Assembly: GCF_001581925.1 (NCBI RefSeq)
Contig: NZ_LQZA01000001.1
Span: forward strand, 434,001 to 498,000
Length of the DNA: 64,000 nucleotides
Origin: Ferrovum sp. PN-J185
GTDB taxonomy: Bacteria; Pseudomonadota; Gammaproteobacteria; Burkholderiales; Ferrovaceae
Direction of reading: 5' to 3'
The stretch's first letter is position 1. Every line of letters starts with the position of its first letter. A program made the position numbers and the translations under genes. Of this stretch, positions 44,605 through 53,860 are shown one piece after another. The notes beneath the pieces are model-generated. The model searched no databases and was not told the DNA's origin. It saw nothing but the letters and a program-made list of their open reading frames with translations.

Positions 44605-45587
44605 GCCCTCCAAACGTTGCTGTTATTGGCGCTGGTTTAGCCGGGTTGAGTGCAGCTTATTATTTGCAAAAACAAGGGTTTTCTGTAACTGTTTTTGAAA
44701 AAAAGTTGAATTTTGGCGGCAGGTTAGGTTGTTTTTCTGATGTAGAACTTGAGGTTGATGCGGGTGCGCAATATTTCACAGTACGCTCACCTGTCACCCA
44801 ATTTTTACTAGATAAATGGGTAAAGCAGGGTCTTGTTCAGCGTTGGAATCCCAAGATTAAAGTGATAGGTCATAGAACTAAAGACGTCCATGCAGTTGCC
44901 AATCACTTAGTGGAGCGTTGGGTAGCACAACCCACTATGGCTGCACTTATGCAGTTTTTTGTAGAGGATGTTGACCTACGTTGTCAGCATGAGGTCAGTC
45001 AACTCATTAAGATTAATGCTAATCAATGGCAGCTACAATTTACTGATGAGAGTGTCAGTGAAGACGTGTTTGATAGGGTGTTGTGTGCCCTACCAGCTCC
45101 TATAGTTACTCAACTCGTTAGTACTCTTCAACCTAGTTGGTTGCCCTTATTAGACAAGGTGGTGTTTTTACCAACACAAGGGGCGTTGTTAAACTTTGTT
45201 GAACAACCTGATTTTGATGCCGCATTCATTAATCAAGGAAGCTTACGCTGGCTTGCTAATAACAGTTCTAAACCAGGACGAAGAGCCGGATTACCGTGGA
45301 CACTTCATTTTGATCAACAATGGAGCGTAATCAATAGCGCCATTGGGATAGATGACTTCATCTCTTTTGTCATCAAGCAATGGCGAGAACTCAATCAACC
45401 TAGTGAAATTAGAGATATCATGCCCTTTTCATGGCAGCATGCTATATCTCTTAACCAAGCCTTGCCTTCAAGCTTGTGGGATAACGCACTTAGGCTTGGT
45501 GCCGTGGGAGATTGGCAAATGGGTGGACGAGTGGAGGGGGCGATATTATCTGGTTACCACCTTAGCCAACGACTCCAACAAGGGTGA
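44601..45587 (+). CDS. FAD-dependent amine oxidase-like (renalase-type) protein
   Basis: 328 residues. The Rossmann motif VIGAGLAGLSAAYYL at 8-22 and FEKKLNFGGRLG bind FAD, and the C-terminal GAVGDWQMGGRVEGAILSG closes the FAD site. Proteins of this renalase-like group are often encoded next to photolyases; their substrate is unsettled. Here it overlaps terC by four bases and is followed after nine bases by a photolyase, in agreement with that association. Confidence 0.85.
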   Translation: MSPPNVAVIGAGLAGLSAAYYLQKQGFSVTVFEKKLNFGGRLGCFSDVELEVDAGAQYFTVRSPVTQFLLDKWVKQGLVQRWNPKIKVIGHRTKDVHAVANHLVERWVAQPTMAALMQFFVEDVDLRCQHEVSQLIKINANQWQLQFTDESVSEDVFDRVLCALPAPIVTQLVSTLQPSWLPLLDKVVFLPTQGALLNFVEQPDFDAAFINQGSLRWLANNSSKPGRRAGLPWTLHFDQQWSVINSAIGIDDFISFVIKQWRELNQPSEIRDIMPFSWQHAISLNQALPSSLWDNALRLGAVGDWQMGGRVEGAILSGYHLSQRLQQG

Positions 45588-45596
45588 TGTTTTCTC

Positions 45597-47153
45597 ATGG
45601 ATAGCGTTGTTTGGTTTAAAAAAGATTTACGTATTCACGACCATGAAGCTTTACGGCAGGCTTTACTGGCCTCTCGTGTTTTTTGTCTCTATATTCTCGA
45701 CCCCCAGCAATGGCAGCAACCGGACCAATCCGCCCAACACTATGAATTTACCCTTGCTTCATTAAGGGATTTATATCGGCAAATTCAGGAGTTAGGAGGC
45801 TATTTACATATTCTCACTGGTGACGCGGTTGCGGTATTAACCCATGTTCACTCTCTAAACCCTTTCTCCACTCTCTATTCTCATGAGGAGACAGGTAACA
45901 ATTGGAGTTATCAGCGCGATAAACAGGTGGCTAAATGGTGTGACGATATGGGTATCATTTGGCATCAGTTTCAACAGTTTGGTGTAGTAAGGAGATTGCG
46001 CTCGCGGGATGAGTGGCAAGATGCTTGGGAGGCGCATATGAGTCGTCCGCTCCAGATTTTGCCTGAGACTCATAATGGTTCCTGGTGGAGTAAGGATAGC
46101 CTGAGAGAAATTCGTATTCCAACATCAAAAGAATTGGGTTTTGAGGCTGTTGATATGCACGTTCGCCCCCGTGCGGGGCGTCATCATGCTTTAGCCGCAT
46201 GGCAACATTTTCTGGAATTAGGCTCTAAACGCTATCGAGGCGGTATCTCTTCACCGCTATCAGCGCCCACAGCCTGCTCACGACTATCCGTTTATTTAAG
46301 TCACGGCACTATTAGTATGCGCGAGCTCGTTCAATGGACGCGTTTAGAGCTTGAAGGGCTAACAGGCTCACCAAGAGATATAAAGCGTCAGGGCTTACAA
46401 GCCTTTTTAAGTCGCTTATATTGGCACTGCCATTTCATTCAAAAGCTTGAGAGTGAACCCGAAATTGAATGGCGTAATATGCATCGTGGTTACGATGGAC
46501 TTCGTGAAAATGAGTTTGATCAACATAAACTCACTCTGTGGCAACAGGGTAAAACAGGCTGGCCATTGGTTGATGCGTGTATGGCCATGTTAATTCATCA
46601 GGGCTGGTTAAATTTTAGGATGCGTGCATTACTGGTATCTGTAGCCTCCTATCCGTTATGGTTACATTGGCGCCAGACTGGATTATTCTTGGCTCAGCAA
46701 TTTCTTGATTATGAGCCGGGTATTCATTGGAGCCAAATACAGATGCAATCAGGCACCACAGGCATTAATATTCCGCGTATTTATAATCCCATTAAACAAG
46801 CCAAAGACCATGATCCACGAGGCGAGTTTGTTAGACGCTGGTGTCCTTATCTTAAACGTGTACCTGATACATGGATATTTGAACCCTGGCGTATGCCACA
46901 GTCTTTACAGGATAAGTTGGGGGTTTATGTAGGTAGGGATATTCCTCGACCTATCGTTGATTATGAAAATAGTATTCGCGAAGCTAAAACTAAATTGTTC
47001 GAACGTCGTCAGAGTGTTCAAGTTATAAAAAAGGTAGGGGATGTGGTTGAGCGACATGGTTCAAGAAAACGAACCACTAATCGAGCGCGTAATAAACCAA
47101 TATCCACCTCCAGCCATTTACAATTGGGATTCGAATTCGATGAAGGGCGTTAA
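45597..47153 (+). CDS. Photolyase/cryptochrome family protein (FAD-binding)
   Basis: 518 residues. The N-terminal antenna-type domain begins [16 protein letters not shown]. The C-terminal FAD-binding domain has [41 protein letters not shown] and [16 protein letters not shown]. The last is unlike the WQWAAG of class I CPD photolyases and places it in a distinct branch. Probably light-driven DNA repair; a sensory role cannot be excluded. The final 14 bases overlap the DUF2256 gene, and cryptochrome DASH follows. Confidence 0.88.
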   Translation: MDSVVWFKKDLRIHDHEALRQALLASRVFCLYILDPQQWQQPDQSAQHYEFTLASLRDLYRQIQELGGYLHILTGDAVAVLTHVHSLNPFSTLYSHEETGNNWSYQRDKQVAKWCDDMGIIWHQFQQFGVVRRLRSRDEWQDAWEAHMSRPLQILPETHNGSWWSKDSLREIRIPTSKELGFEAVDMHVRPRAGRHHALAAWQHFLELGSKRYRGGISSPLSAPTACSRLSVYLSHGTISMRELVQWTRLELEGLTGSPRDIKRQGLQAFLSRLYWHCHFIQKLESEPEIEWRNMHRGYDGLRENEFDQHKLTLWQQGKTGWPLVDACMAMLIHQGWLNFRMRALLVSVASYPLWLHWRQTGLFLAQQFLDYEPGIHWSQIQMQSGTTGINIPRIYNPIKQAKDHDPRGEFVRRWCPYLKRVPDTWIFEPWRMPQSLQDKLGVYVGRDIPRPIVDYENSIREAKTKLFERRQSVQVIKKVGDVVERHGSRKRTTNRARNKPISTSSHLQLGFEFDEGR

Positions 47154-47283
47154 AAAAGAACATTTGCCGGTTAAAATCTGTAGTGTCTGCCAAAGACCTT
47201 TTACCTGGAGAAAAAAATGGGCCAAGGTGTGGGACGAGGTGAAATATTGCTCTGAGCGTTGCCGCCATAGTAAAATTAAATAA
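47140..47283 (+). CDS. DUF2256 small zinc-ribbon protein
   Basis: 47 residues from the ATG at 47140. [14 protein letters not shown] and YCSERC give four cysteines in a zinc-ribbon arrangement, the DUF2256 pattern. This tiny family is regularly found next to photolyase/cryptochrome genes, and here it lies exactly between two of them. Function unknown. A longer frame from 47041 is antisense-like noise within the photolyase gene. Confidence 0.88.
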   Translation: MKGVKKEHLPVKICSVCQRPFTWRKKWAKVWDEVKYCSERCRHSKIK

Positions 47284-47292
47284 GGCGCTAAG

Positions 47293-48600
47293 ATGATACA
47301 AAGAGCAATTTACTGGTTTCGTCGCGACTGTCGTCTAGAAGACAACCCTTTACTTCATCAAGCGCTCACTGAGTGTCGAGAAGTGTTACCCGTCTATATC
47401 GAAAACTCCCGATTTCAAGATCATACTGAATGGGGTTTTGTCCGTCAGGCAGAGCACAATCGCGCTTTCAAGAGCCACATACTGGCACATCTTCGTACGC
47501 AATTAGAAAGACAGGGAAGTGTATTATGGCAAACTAATGGTGACCCGGTGGTCTGCTTAGTTGAGTGGTGTAGAGAGTTTGGTATTCAGCGGATTTATGC
47601 AGAAACCATTGCCGCTGAGGAAGAGGAACAAGAGATTCGTGCTTTAGTAAAGCAGGGTATTGAAGTCATTACTGTATTTCAGTCCACCATGATTGATAAG
47701 GCCTTGGTTAAACAGGTGCTGAGTTATTTTCCGATGAGTTTCACTCGTTTTCGGCAAAAGATTGAAGCGCAAAACGTTCGTTTTACAGCCCCACAACACA
47801 ATCAATTACCTCCTTTACATGTGGCAGATGAATGGCGTAATAGTGAGTTTGCCCAGAATACGCTGTCTAGTACCCAAGCGTATTCAATTGATCCACGCAC
47901 ATCTCTTCCTGTGCACAATGGACTGTGGTTAACGGATTATAAAAAAATCACGACCTATATTACTGAAGATTATTTCAAAGGAGGGTATGCCTCCTCTTAT
48001 AAAGCGACTCGTAATCAATTACAGGGTATTCATTATTCTTCTAAATGGTCGGTATGGCTCGCCCACGGCATCCTTTCAGCACGCACACTCATGGTTTATG
48101 TTGATGAGTTTGAGAATCAATCGGGTGCGAATGAGAGCACCTATTGGCTGTGGTTTGAGTTACTGTGGCGTGATTACTTTCGTTTTCTGTTTTATCAACG
48201 AAAGACTAATTTGTTTTTATTTCAAGGTTTGACTGTTAATAGTCAGGCTCAACCTCCCGCTTTTAATCAGCAACAGTTTTTTGCTTGGAGTCATGGTCAA
48301 ACTGGCGTTGATCTTATTGATGCGGCCATGCGTGAGCTCTACCATACGGGTTATTTATCCAATCGACTAAGACAAGTGGTAGCAAGTTTCTGGTTAAATG
48401 AATATCAAGGTGATTGGCGTGTGGGGGCAAGCTGGTTTGAGTCTCAACTGATTGATTATGATGTATATAGCAATTATGGCAACTGGCTTTATATTGCGGG
48501 TAAAGGAACCGATCCTCGTGGTGGTCGGCACTTTAACATACAAAAACAAACCGATGAGTACGATCCTGATGGACGCTATCGGCAAACATGGCTACGGTGA
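47293..48600 (+). CDS. Cryptochrome DASH-type protein
   Basis: 435 residues. AIYWFRRDCRLEDNPLL starts the antenna domain. The FAD domain carries WLAHGILSARTLM, TYWLWFELLWRDYFRFL, GQTGVDLIDAAMRELYHTGYLSNRLRQ and the C-terminal RHFNIQKQTDEYDPDG, all typical of the DASH group, which repairs CPDs in single-stranded DNA and may also sense light. It starts nine bases after the DUF2256 gene and closes the photolyase cluster. Confidence 0.92.
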   Translation: MIQRAIYWFRRDCRLEDNPLLHQALTECREVLPVYIENSRFQDHTEWGFVRQAEHNRAFKSHILAHLRTQLERQGSVLWQTNGDPVVCLVEWCREFGIQRIYAETIAAEEEEQEIRALVKQGIEVITVFQSTMIDKALVKQVLSYFPMSFTRFRQKIEAQNVRFTAPQHNQLPPLHVADEWRNSEFAQNTLSSTQAYSIDPRTSLPVHNGLWLTDYKKITTYITEDYFKGGYASSYKATRNQLQGIHYSSKWSVWLAHGILSARTLMVYVDEFENQSGANESTYWLWFELLWRDYFRFLFYQRKTNLFLFQGLTVNSQAQPPAFNQQQFFAWSHGQTGVDLIDAAMRELYHTGYLSNRLRQVVASFWLNEYQGDWRVGASWFESQLIDYDVYSNYGNWLYIAGKGTDPRGGRHFNIQKQTDEYDPDGRYRQTWLR

Positions 48601-48678
48601 AGTGTTTGATCTAGCGTTAATAGCCGTGTTAATGTAATTTCATTTTTTACAAGAAACATAAAATTATCAGGGGACTAT

Positions 48679-48873
48679 GTGAAAACGATTGTTGCTATGG
48701 TGGTGCTGTTATTGGGTATGTTTCTGTTTATTGGTGTGACGGTGTACCGTTCGATGAGTTTTCCGCATGCTGATTGTAATGAAGTACTGTCGGGATCAAA
48801 AATTGATGTGCCACAAGGAGTGTTAGAGAGCTGTAAGCAAAAATTAGCTAATGGGTCATTAAAACAAAAATAG
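48679..48873 (+). CDS. Small single-span membrane or exported protein
   Basis: 64 residues from a GTG at 48679 with GGGGA upstream. One hydrophobic helix (about 4-22) is followed by a short periplasmic-looking tail containing two cysteines (HADC and ESCKQ). Not recognised. It is followed ten bases later by a 142-residue membrane protein with its own GGAG, so the two form a small operon next to a decayed integrase and may be accessory genes. Confidence 0.6.
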   Translation: MKTIVAMVVLLLGMFLFIGVTVYRSMSFPHADCNEVLSGSKIDVPQGVLESCKQKLANGSLKQK

Positions 48874-48883
48874 GAGTAGATCA

Positions 48884-49312
48884 ATGACTGTTAATCAACG
48901 TCGAGGATTGTATGGGGTTATCGTTGGTTTCATTATTAATTTAGTATGTGACTTAGTTCTAGGTGTGAATGTGGAGGTGTACAAAGGGATTGCCACATTT
49001 AATGTGTTATGGATGATTGATGTGTTTTTCGTACCCTTTGGTGTGGGTTATGTTACTTCCAGAATATACGGTGAGAAGGGTGGGAGATATGTGGCTTGTC
49101 TCCCCCCTTTGTTGTTAAGACCACTGAGCTACCTCTATTTGCATTATATTGCTCACCCTATGGGTGATTTCTTCTTGCAACTTAATCTCTACTACTGGGG
49201 GCCTATGCTTATTCTTGTGGTTGAATCAGCTAACTTTGGCGGCATAATTGGTGAAGTAATGGCAGGGGTTTTAGGGAAAAAGCCACAGAAAAAAACCGAA
49301 TTGTCGGCTTAA
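48884..49312 (+). CDS. Hypothetical membrane protein
   Basis: 142 residues with about four hydrophobic helices (near 9-27, 40-60, 72-92 and 100-125), and a basic end KKPQKKTELSA. GGAG is eight bases upstream of the ATG. No family recognised. A rho-independent terminator begins 21 bases after the stop, so this ends the transcript that starts with the 64-residue gene. Confidence 0.65.
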   Translation: MTVNQRRGLYGVIVGFIINLVCDLVLGVNVEVYKGIATFNVLWMIDVFFVPFGVGYVTSRIYGEKGGRYVACLPPLLLRPLSYLYLHYIAHPMGDFFLQLNLYYWGPMLILVVESANFGGIIGEVMAGVLGKKPQKKTELSA

Positions 49313-49332
49313 TTGTAGCGTTTTCTCTGGTC

Positions 49333-49363
49333 AAGGTAGGTGCTGTTAAGCGCCTACTTTTTT
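49333..49363 (+). terminator. Rho-independent terminator
   Basis: GTAGGTGC (49336-49343) pairs with GCGCCTAC (49350-49357) with one G-T pair, a six-base loop, and six T after it. It ends the small membrane-protein operon. Confidence 0.8.
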
Positions 49364-49559
49364 ATAATAAAGTGGCTTGGAGAACGCTCTCGAGGTCAGA
49401 GGAGAGAAATAGAGATAGCTGCTATTTTTTGGGTAAAAACAAGGATTTTGGATACCCAACGCTCCTTAGGTAGCGCACGTAAACGGTTATCATAGTTGAG
49501 AAAAGTCAAAAATCCCAATCTGATTAGGATTTAGCGGATATGGTGAAAGGGCCGACATA

Positions 49560-49939
49560 CCCGTAATTCTGTATGTAAGGTCGGTTTGGTTACGGCGTCA
49601 ATTGCCCTAGCTACGACTTGATATGACAGACACCGCTTAAGCGTTAGAACTACTTGTTGTGCAAAGCTCTCAGTTAAGATTTTTAAGCAGTATTGTTCTT
49701 TTTTGATTGAACGTTTTTGTATTGTTACTTCTATCTTATGTCTTTTAATGATTTCGGTTAATTAGGTTGTTTCAGCCTCGGTTTCATCAATGTAAATATT
49801 TCTTTCGATTTCCGATTCAACTTACCTTACCCAAATACGTGCATCTGAGTTTTTTTAAATATTTTGTCTTGCAAGGTAGTGATTTGCGCCTAATTTGAAC
49901 TTACGATTTGCTATTTGATAGTTGCCTGATTGTAGCCAC
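49560..49939 (-). pseudogene. Decayed tyrosine integrase (N-terminal part recognisable)
   Basis: On the minus strand a good AGGAG is followed six bases later by GTG (49939-49937) and codons reading VATIRQLSNSKS-stop-VQIRRKS, the start of phage-type integrases (compare the usual MATIR...W-QIRRKG). After one frameshift the frame continues DARIWVR-stop-VESEIERNIYIDE, then TEAETT-stop-LTEIIKRHKIEV and IKKEQYCLKIL. Thus one frameshift and at least three stops interrupt an otherwise well kept arm-binding and core-binding region. The catalytic domain could not be traced; the left limit is a guess. It begins 75 bases from the 3' end of tRNA-Arg, the usual place for an integrase. Confidence 0.72.
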
Positions 49940-50013
49940 CTTAAACTCCTATGGCGATTAAAGTGTGACGAATTATTTTTTTGAATAATAAGTTTTCTAA
50001 AGATTGATGTAAT

Positions 50014-50089
50014 TGGCGCCCTGAACACGAATCGAACGTGCGACCTACCCCTTAGGAGGGGGTTGCTCTATCCACTGAGCTACCAGGGC
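50014..50089 (-). tRNA. tRNA-Arg (anticodon CCU)
   Basis: 76 bases on the minus strand with encoded CCA (complement of 50014-50016). Acceptor GCCCTGG pairs with TCAGGGC, the anticodon loop is CTCCTAA and the T loop is GTTCGATTC. This minor arginine tRNA is a frequent integration site for islands; an integrase remnant lies just beyond its 3' end. Confidence 0.96.
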
Positions 50090-50125
50090 TTATTTTTTAA
50101 TATTTTATCAGAATCTATTTTTTTA

Positions 50126-50172
50126 AATGAAAATGATTCTTATTTACTTGACAATGATAATGATTCTCATTT
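50126..50172 (+). promoter_or_regulatory. Promoter with two Fur boxes
   Basis: AATGAAAATGATTCTTATTT (50126-50145) and AATGATAATGATTCTCATTT (50153-50172) both match the Fur consensus GATAATGATAATCATTATC; the second is close. A perfect -35 TTGACA (50148-50153) sits between them, and the second box fills the spacer. Iron-loaded Fur bound here would repress the cupredoxin gene starting at 50207. Confidence 0.82.
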
Positions 50173-50206
50173 AAAGTTAACTTAACTTGTTAAGGAAATA
50201 ATCATT

Positions 50207-50530
50207 ATGAAAAACATCATGTCACTGTGTGTTCTTTTATCCATAACCCAAGCTTTATCAGCTTACGCCCAAGACAGTTATATATTAACCATTACCGACA
50301 AGGGGATTGAACCGCAAACGATTGATATACCAGCGGGTCAAAAAGTCCCTTTAATTGTGAAAAATCTTACCTCTGAACCGGTTGAGTTAGAAGGAAAAGC
50401 CTTTGCGTCTGAAATAGTTGCACCACCTAAAGGACAGGCAAAAGAGTATGTGGGGCCTTATAGCGCAGGGGAGTACGGCTTTTATAACGATTACAACAGA
50501 AAAGAAGTAGGTATAGTTCGTAGTCATTAA
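50207..50530 (+). CDS. Periplasmic cupredoxin-domain protein, iron-regulated
   Basis: 107 residues. The signal peptide ends at AYA. The mature domain (about 23-105) is a cupredoxin_1-type beta sandwich: ILTITDKGIEPQTIDIPAGQK, then PLIVKNLTSEPVELEG and GPYSAGEYGFYND. Relatives accompany ferrous-iron or FTR1-type uptake systems. The Cys ligand of blue-copper proteins is absent. It is preceded by two Fur boxes and followed by a predicted outer-membrane protein. No iron permease gene is next to it in this window. Confidence 0.83.
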   Translation: MKNIMSLCVLLSITQALSAYAQDSYILTITDKGIEPQTIDIPAGQKVPLIVKNLTSEPVELEGKAFASEIVAPPKGQAKEYVGPYSAGEYGFYNDYNRKEVGIVRSH

Positions 50531-50550
50531 TAGTCATGTTAGGAAAAGCC

Positions 50551-51279
50551 ATGAAACCTAACAATTGGGTTGGTATATGTGTAGTTATGATTTTACTAAC
50601 CAGTATGAAAAGTGTTTTAGCTGACGATGATTATGTTGTGTATTCTCCCCATGTGGTCAAGGGACAGACAGAATTAGAAAGCCGTGCTTATGCTGTGAGT
50701 GATTCAAGACCAGGTTTTGCTCCCAGTAATGGTTTTTTAACGTCTCTTGGCCACACTTTTACAGATTATTGGAAAAGCGAAGTTTATTTTACTGAGTATC
50801 AACACCTTCCTGGAACAGGTAACACACTCTACGGTCATGAATGGGAAAATACTTTTCAGTTAACCGATCGAGGCCAATATGCCGTTGATTGGGGGTTTTT
50901 AGCCGCTTACTCCCAACATATTTTACCAGGTATTGCTGACACACTAGAGTTTGGCCCTCTGATTGAAAAAGACTCCGGTAGACTTCAACAGCGTTTAAAT
51001 ATTCTTGCAGAAAAGGATTTAGGTAGTAATGCAACCATGCGCTATGCACTACGCGGAGGGTATGCATTGTCTTACCGTGTTACTAATCAATTTCAGCCAG
51101 GTTTTGAAGCTTACTACCGACCTATTGATAACGCTCACCAAATTGGTCCGATAATTCAAGGAGAATTATTTTTTCCAAATGGCAAAGAGGTAGAGTATGC
51201 ACTGGGGGTATTAAAGGGCTTAAATAATGGCGCCCCGCAACAGGTTTTTATTGCTAGAATATCATACGAATTTTTTTAG
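50551..51279 (+). CDS. Predicted outer-membrane beta-barrel protein
   Basis: 242 residues from the ATG at 50551; AGGA seven bases upstream decides against the ATG at 50536. The signal peptide ends near VLADDD. The mature protein is made of alternating amphipathic strands (WKSEVYFTEYQHL, YAVDWGFLAAYSQHI, TMRYALRGGYALSY) and ends in Phe (ISYEFF), the mark of an outer-membrane barrel. No family is named with certainty. It is 20 bases behind the cupredoxin gene, so it should also be iron-repressed and may pass metal across the outer membrane. Confidence 0.72.
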   Translation: MKPNNWVGICVVMILLTSMKSVLADDDYVVYSPHVVKGQTELESRAYAVSDSRPGFAPSNGFLTSLGHTFTDYWKSEVYFTEYQHLPGTGNTLYGHEWENTFQLTDRGQYAVDWGFLAAYSQHILPGIADTLEFGPLIEKDSGRLQQRLNILAEKDLGSNATMRYALRGGYALSYRVTNQFQPGFEAYYRPIDNAHQIGPIIQGELFFPNGKEVEYALGVLKGLNNGAPQQVFIARISYEFF

Positions 51280-51289
51280 TCGATGATTC

Positions 51290-53107
51290 ATGCCCTTAGT
51301 TACTCTGCGTCACTTATCCTTGGCCTTTGGCCATCACGCTCTGTTAGATAATGTTAATCTTGTTATAGAAGAGAGGCAGCGTATCGGCTTGATTGGTCGA
51401 AACGGGGGAGGAAAAAGTTCTCTATTAAAAATAGTATTGGGGACTGTGTTACCTGATAGTGGAGAGCGCTGGCTGCAACCGGGGCTTATTGTAGGATATG
51501 TGGCTCAAGAAGATCATTTTGATGACCATAAAACCGTATTAGATGTTGTGACTCAAGCAAGCCTTCTGCATAATGAATGGGCGCCAACACATCGCATCGA
51601 TACTTTACTTCATAGTATTGGTTTTAAAGGTGATGAGACTGTTACGCAGCTCTCTGGTGGATGGCGTAAGAAATTAGGTATTGCCTGCGCGTTAATTAAT
51701 GATCCTCAGTTACTTGTATTAGATGAGCCAACAAACCACCTGGATATTGATGCTATTGAATGGCTTGAAAATCTCTTAAAAGAATTCAGAGGCAGTGTGG
51801 TGTTTGTGACTCATGATCGTGCTTTTTTAGACCATGTGGCAACAGATATTGTTGAGTTAGATCGAGGACAGTTAGCTCATTTTGGTCATTCATTTGCCAC
51901 CTATCAACTTCGTAAACAAGAGCTTCTTGCTGTAGAAGAGAGTCATCAAGCTAAATTCGATAAATTACTGGCACAAGAAGAAGTTTGGATTCGTAAAGGA
52001 ATCGAAGCTCGTCGAACACGTAATGAAGGTAGAGTAAGGCGGCTTGAAGCACTCCGCGTTGAGCGATCAAGACGACGCGACAGAGTGGGATCAGTGCAGC
52101 TTAATCTTCATGAAGGTGATCAATCAGGAGAATTAGTGGTTGAGTTGGATAAGGTGAAAATTTCCTATGAAAATCGACTACTGATTGATTCTTTTTCCAC
52201 ACGCATTCAACGTGGAGACAGAATTGGCATTATTGGTCCCAATGGATCAGGAAAAACCTCCTTACTCAAGACCTTGCTTGGTGAGTCACAGCCTGAGGAG
52301 GGGTCAGTTAAGTTAGGTACAAAAATACAAGTAGCATACTTTGACCAATTACGTGAACAGCTCGATCCTGAAGCCACATTGATAGACACCATTAGCCCTG
52401 GTTCAGATTTTATAGAAATTAATGGTCAACGTAAGCATCGTGTCAGTTATTTGGGAGATTTTTTATTTCCACCTGAGCGCACTAGAGCGAAAGTGAAATC
52501 CTTATCAGGTGGTGAGAGAAACCGCCTTTTACTGGCTAGACTGTTTGCGAAGCCTGCTAATGTTGTCGTACTCGATGAACCCACTAACGATCTTGATATG
52601 GATACACTTGAGGTGCTAGAAGAGTTACTCAGTGAATATAAAGGAACGTTATTTTTAGTTTCTCATGATCGTGCATTTTTAGATAATGTGGTAACGCAAG
52701 TTATTGTTCTCGATGGTAAGGGCCAAGTAACGGAAAATGCTGGGGGTTATAGTGATTGGTTGGCCTATGTAAATCGTTCTCTTAAGAAAACCGAAGATAC
52801 GGCTAATACTGTAGCTACTGAAAAAAAGCATATCACTCAGGAAGTAAGAGATAAACCAAAAAACCGTCCTGAAAAAATGACTAATCGAGAGTTACAAGAA
52901 TTAGAGGCGCTTCCAGAAAAAATTGATACTTTAGAAAAAGAACAACTCACAATCAATGAAAGACTTTCTGATCCATCACTCTATGTTAGCCAAAAAGATG
53001 AGGTGAAACAGTTGCAAGATCGTCTAGCAGTATTGCAACACGAGATTGAAACGTGTTTACAGCGCTGGGAAGTACTCGAGCAAAAACTTTTACGAGTAAA
53101 CGGTTAA
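51290..53107 (+). CDS. uup: ABC-F family ATPase, Uup type
   Basis: 605 residues without membrane segments. Two ABC domains carry Walker A GRNGGGKS (36-43) and GPNGSGKT (about 316-323), signatures LSGGWRKKLG and LSGGERNRLL, and Walker B LLVLDEPTNHLD and VVLDEPTNDLD. The C-terminal coiled coil (about 530-600, KIDTLEKEQLTINERL onward) distinguishes Uup from other ABC-F proteins. Such proteins act on the ribosome and affect branched-DNA intermediates and transposon excision. It is followed by tRNA-Ser. Confidence 0.93.
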   Translation: MPLVTLRHLSLAFGHHALLDNVNLVIEERQRIGLIGRNGGGKSSLLKIVLGTVLPDSGERWLQPGLIVGYVAQEDHFDDHKTVLDVVTQASLLHNEWAPTHRIDTLLHSIGFKGDETVTQLSGGWRKKLGIACALINDPQLLVLDEPTNHLDIDAIEWLENLLKEFRGSVVFVTHDRAFLDHVATDIVELDRGQLAHFGHSFATYQLRKQELLAVEESHQAKFDKLLAQEEVWIRKGIEARRTRNEGRVRRLEALRVERSRRRDRVGSVQLNLHEGDQSGELVVELDKVKISYENRLLIDSFSTRIQRGDRIGIIGPNGSGKTSLLKTLLGESQPEEGSVKLGTKIQVAYFDQLREQLDPEATLIDTISPGSDFIEINGQRKHRVSYLGDFLFPPERTRAKVKSLSGGERNRLLLARLFAKPANVVVLDEPTNDLDMDTLEVLEELLSEYKGTLFLVSHDRAFLDNVVTQVIVLDGKGQVTENAGGYSDWLAYVNRSLKKTEDTANTVATEKKHITQEVRDKPKNRPEKMTNRELQELEALPEKIDTLEKEQLTINERLSDPSLYVSQKDEVKQLQDRLAVLQHEIETCLQRWEVLEQKLLRVNG

Positions 53108-53117
53108 AAAGTATAAT
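53089..53117 (+). promoter_or_regulatory. Promoter of tRNA-Ser
   Basis: TTTACG (53089-53094) and a perfect TATAAT (53112-53117) are 17 bp apart, ending ten bases before the tRNA. The -35 lies in the last codons of uup. Confidence 0.6.
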
Positions 53118-53127
53118 CACGTATTCA

Positions 53128-53218
<91 letters not shown>

Positions 53219-53462
53219 TTAAAGGCTTTTCCGTGTATTTGGAAAACCGAGCAAAAACAAACCGCAAAATGAAGTTATTCCAGCATTGTAGATGTAACTT
53301 TGTATTCGAATATATTCTATATGATCTTCCTGGCTTATTACTTAATATGAAGGGAAAAGATATTGGCCACAATAAAAATAAGCATATAAAAATACCTTAT
53401 TAAATAATAAATCTAGCAAAACACTGTAAATATTTTTACTAAAACCATTGGTTTTTTAATAA

Positions 53463-53731
53463 CAAAGCGTTGCAGCACTCATTGCTTTGTCGGGTGCTTT
53501 ATTGAAAAAATCAGTCCGAGACGGTCTAATGATAGTTGGTGAAGTGACACTTAGGGGACCCATCGAGTCCATTCATAATGAGGTGAATTTGGCGGAGATT
53601 GCTAAAAAAGTACTAAATCTCTACTATTTGTCGGTCTCATGTCGTCATCAGCTTTTTGACTTATCTGATGACATGGTGACTAAGCTTGATATTGAGTTCT
53701 ATCAAGATTGCCTAGATGCGCTAGTTGGGTA
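53463..53731 (+). pseudogene. brxL: C-terminal remnant of BrxL (Lon-like BREX protein)
   Basis: An 88-codon stretch in frame from after a stop at 53460-53462 to the stop at 53729-53731. SVAALIALSGALLKKSVRDG, then IVGEVTLRGPIESIHNEVNL, CRHQLFDLSDDM and FYQDCLDALVG match the end of BrxL, the Lon-like protein of BREX phage-defence systems; GE-TLRG is shared with Lon proteases. The ATPase domain and all upstream sequence are missing, and no other brx or pgl genes occur here. It therefore looks like debris left after deletion of a BREX locus. Confidence 0.72.
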
Positions 53732-53860
53732 ACTAATTTGCGCAAGGGCCTCTATGAATATTCCCGTCTGCAAAGGTGTAGGTGTGCTAGCACATTTTAA
53801 ATGATCGCTTTCGAGCAGCTTATATTTACCTGTAGTGGCAATTTCTTAGAAATATGTATA

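Noticed and set aside
49540-49600. Imperfect inverted repeat around CCGACATAC / GTATGTAAGGTCGG as a possible IS end or terminator
   Set aside because: The arms do not pair cleanly, no T run follows and no transposase is near.
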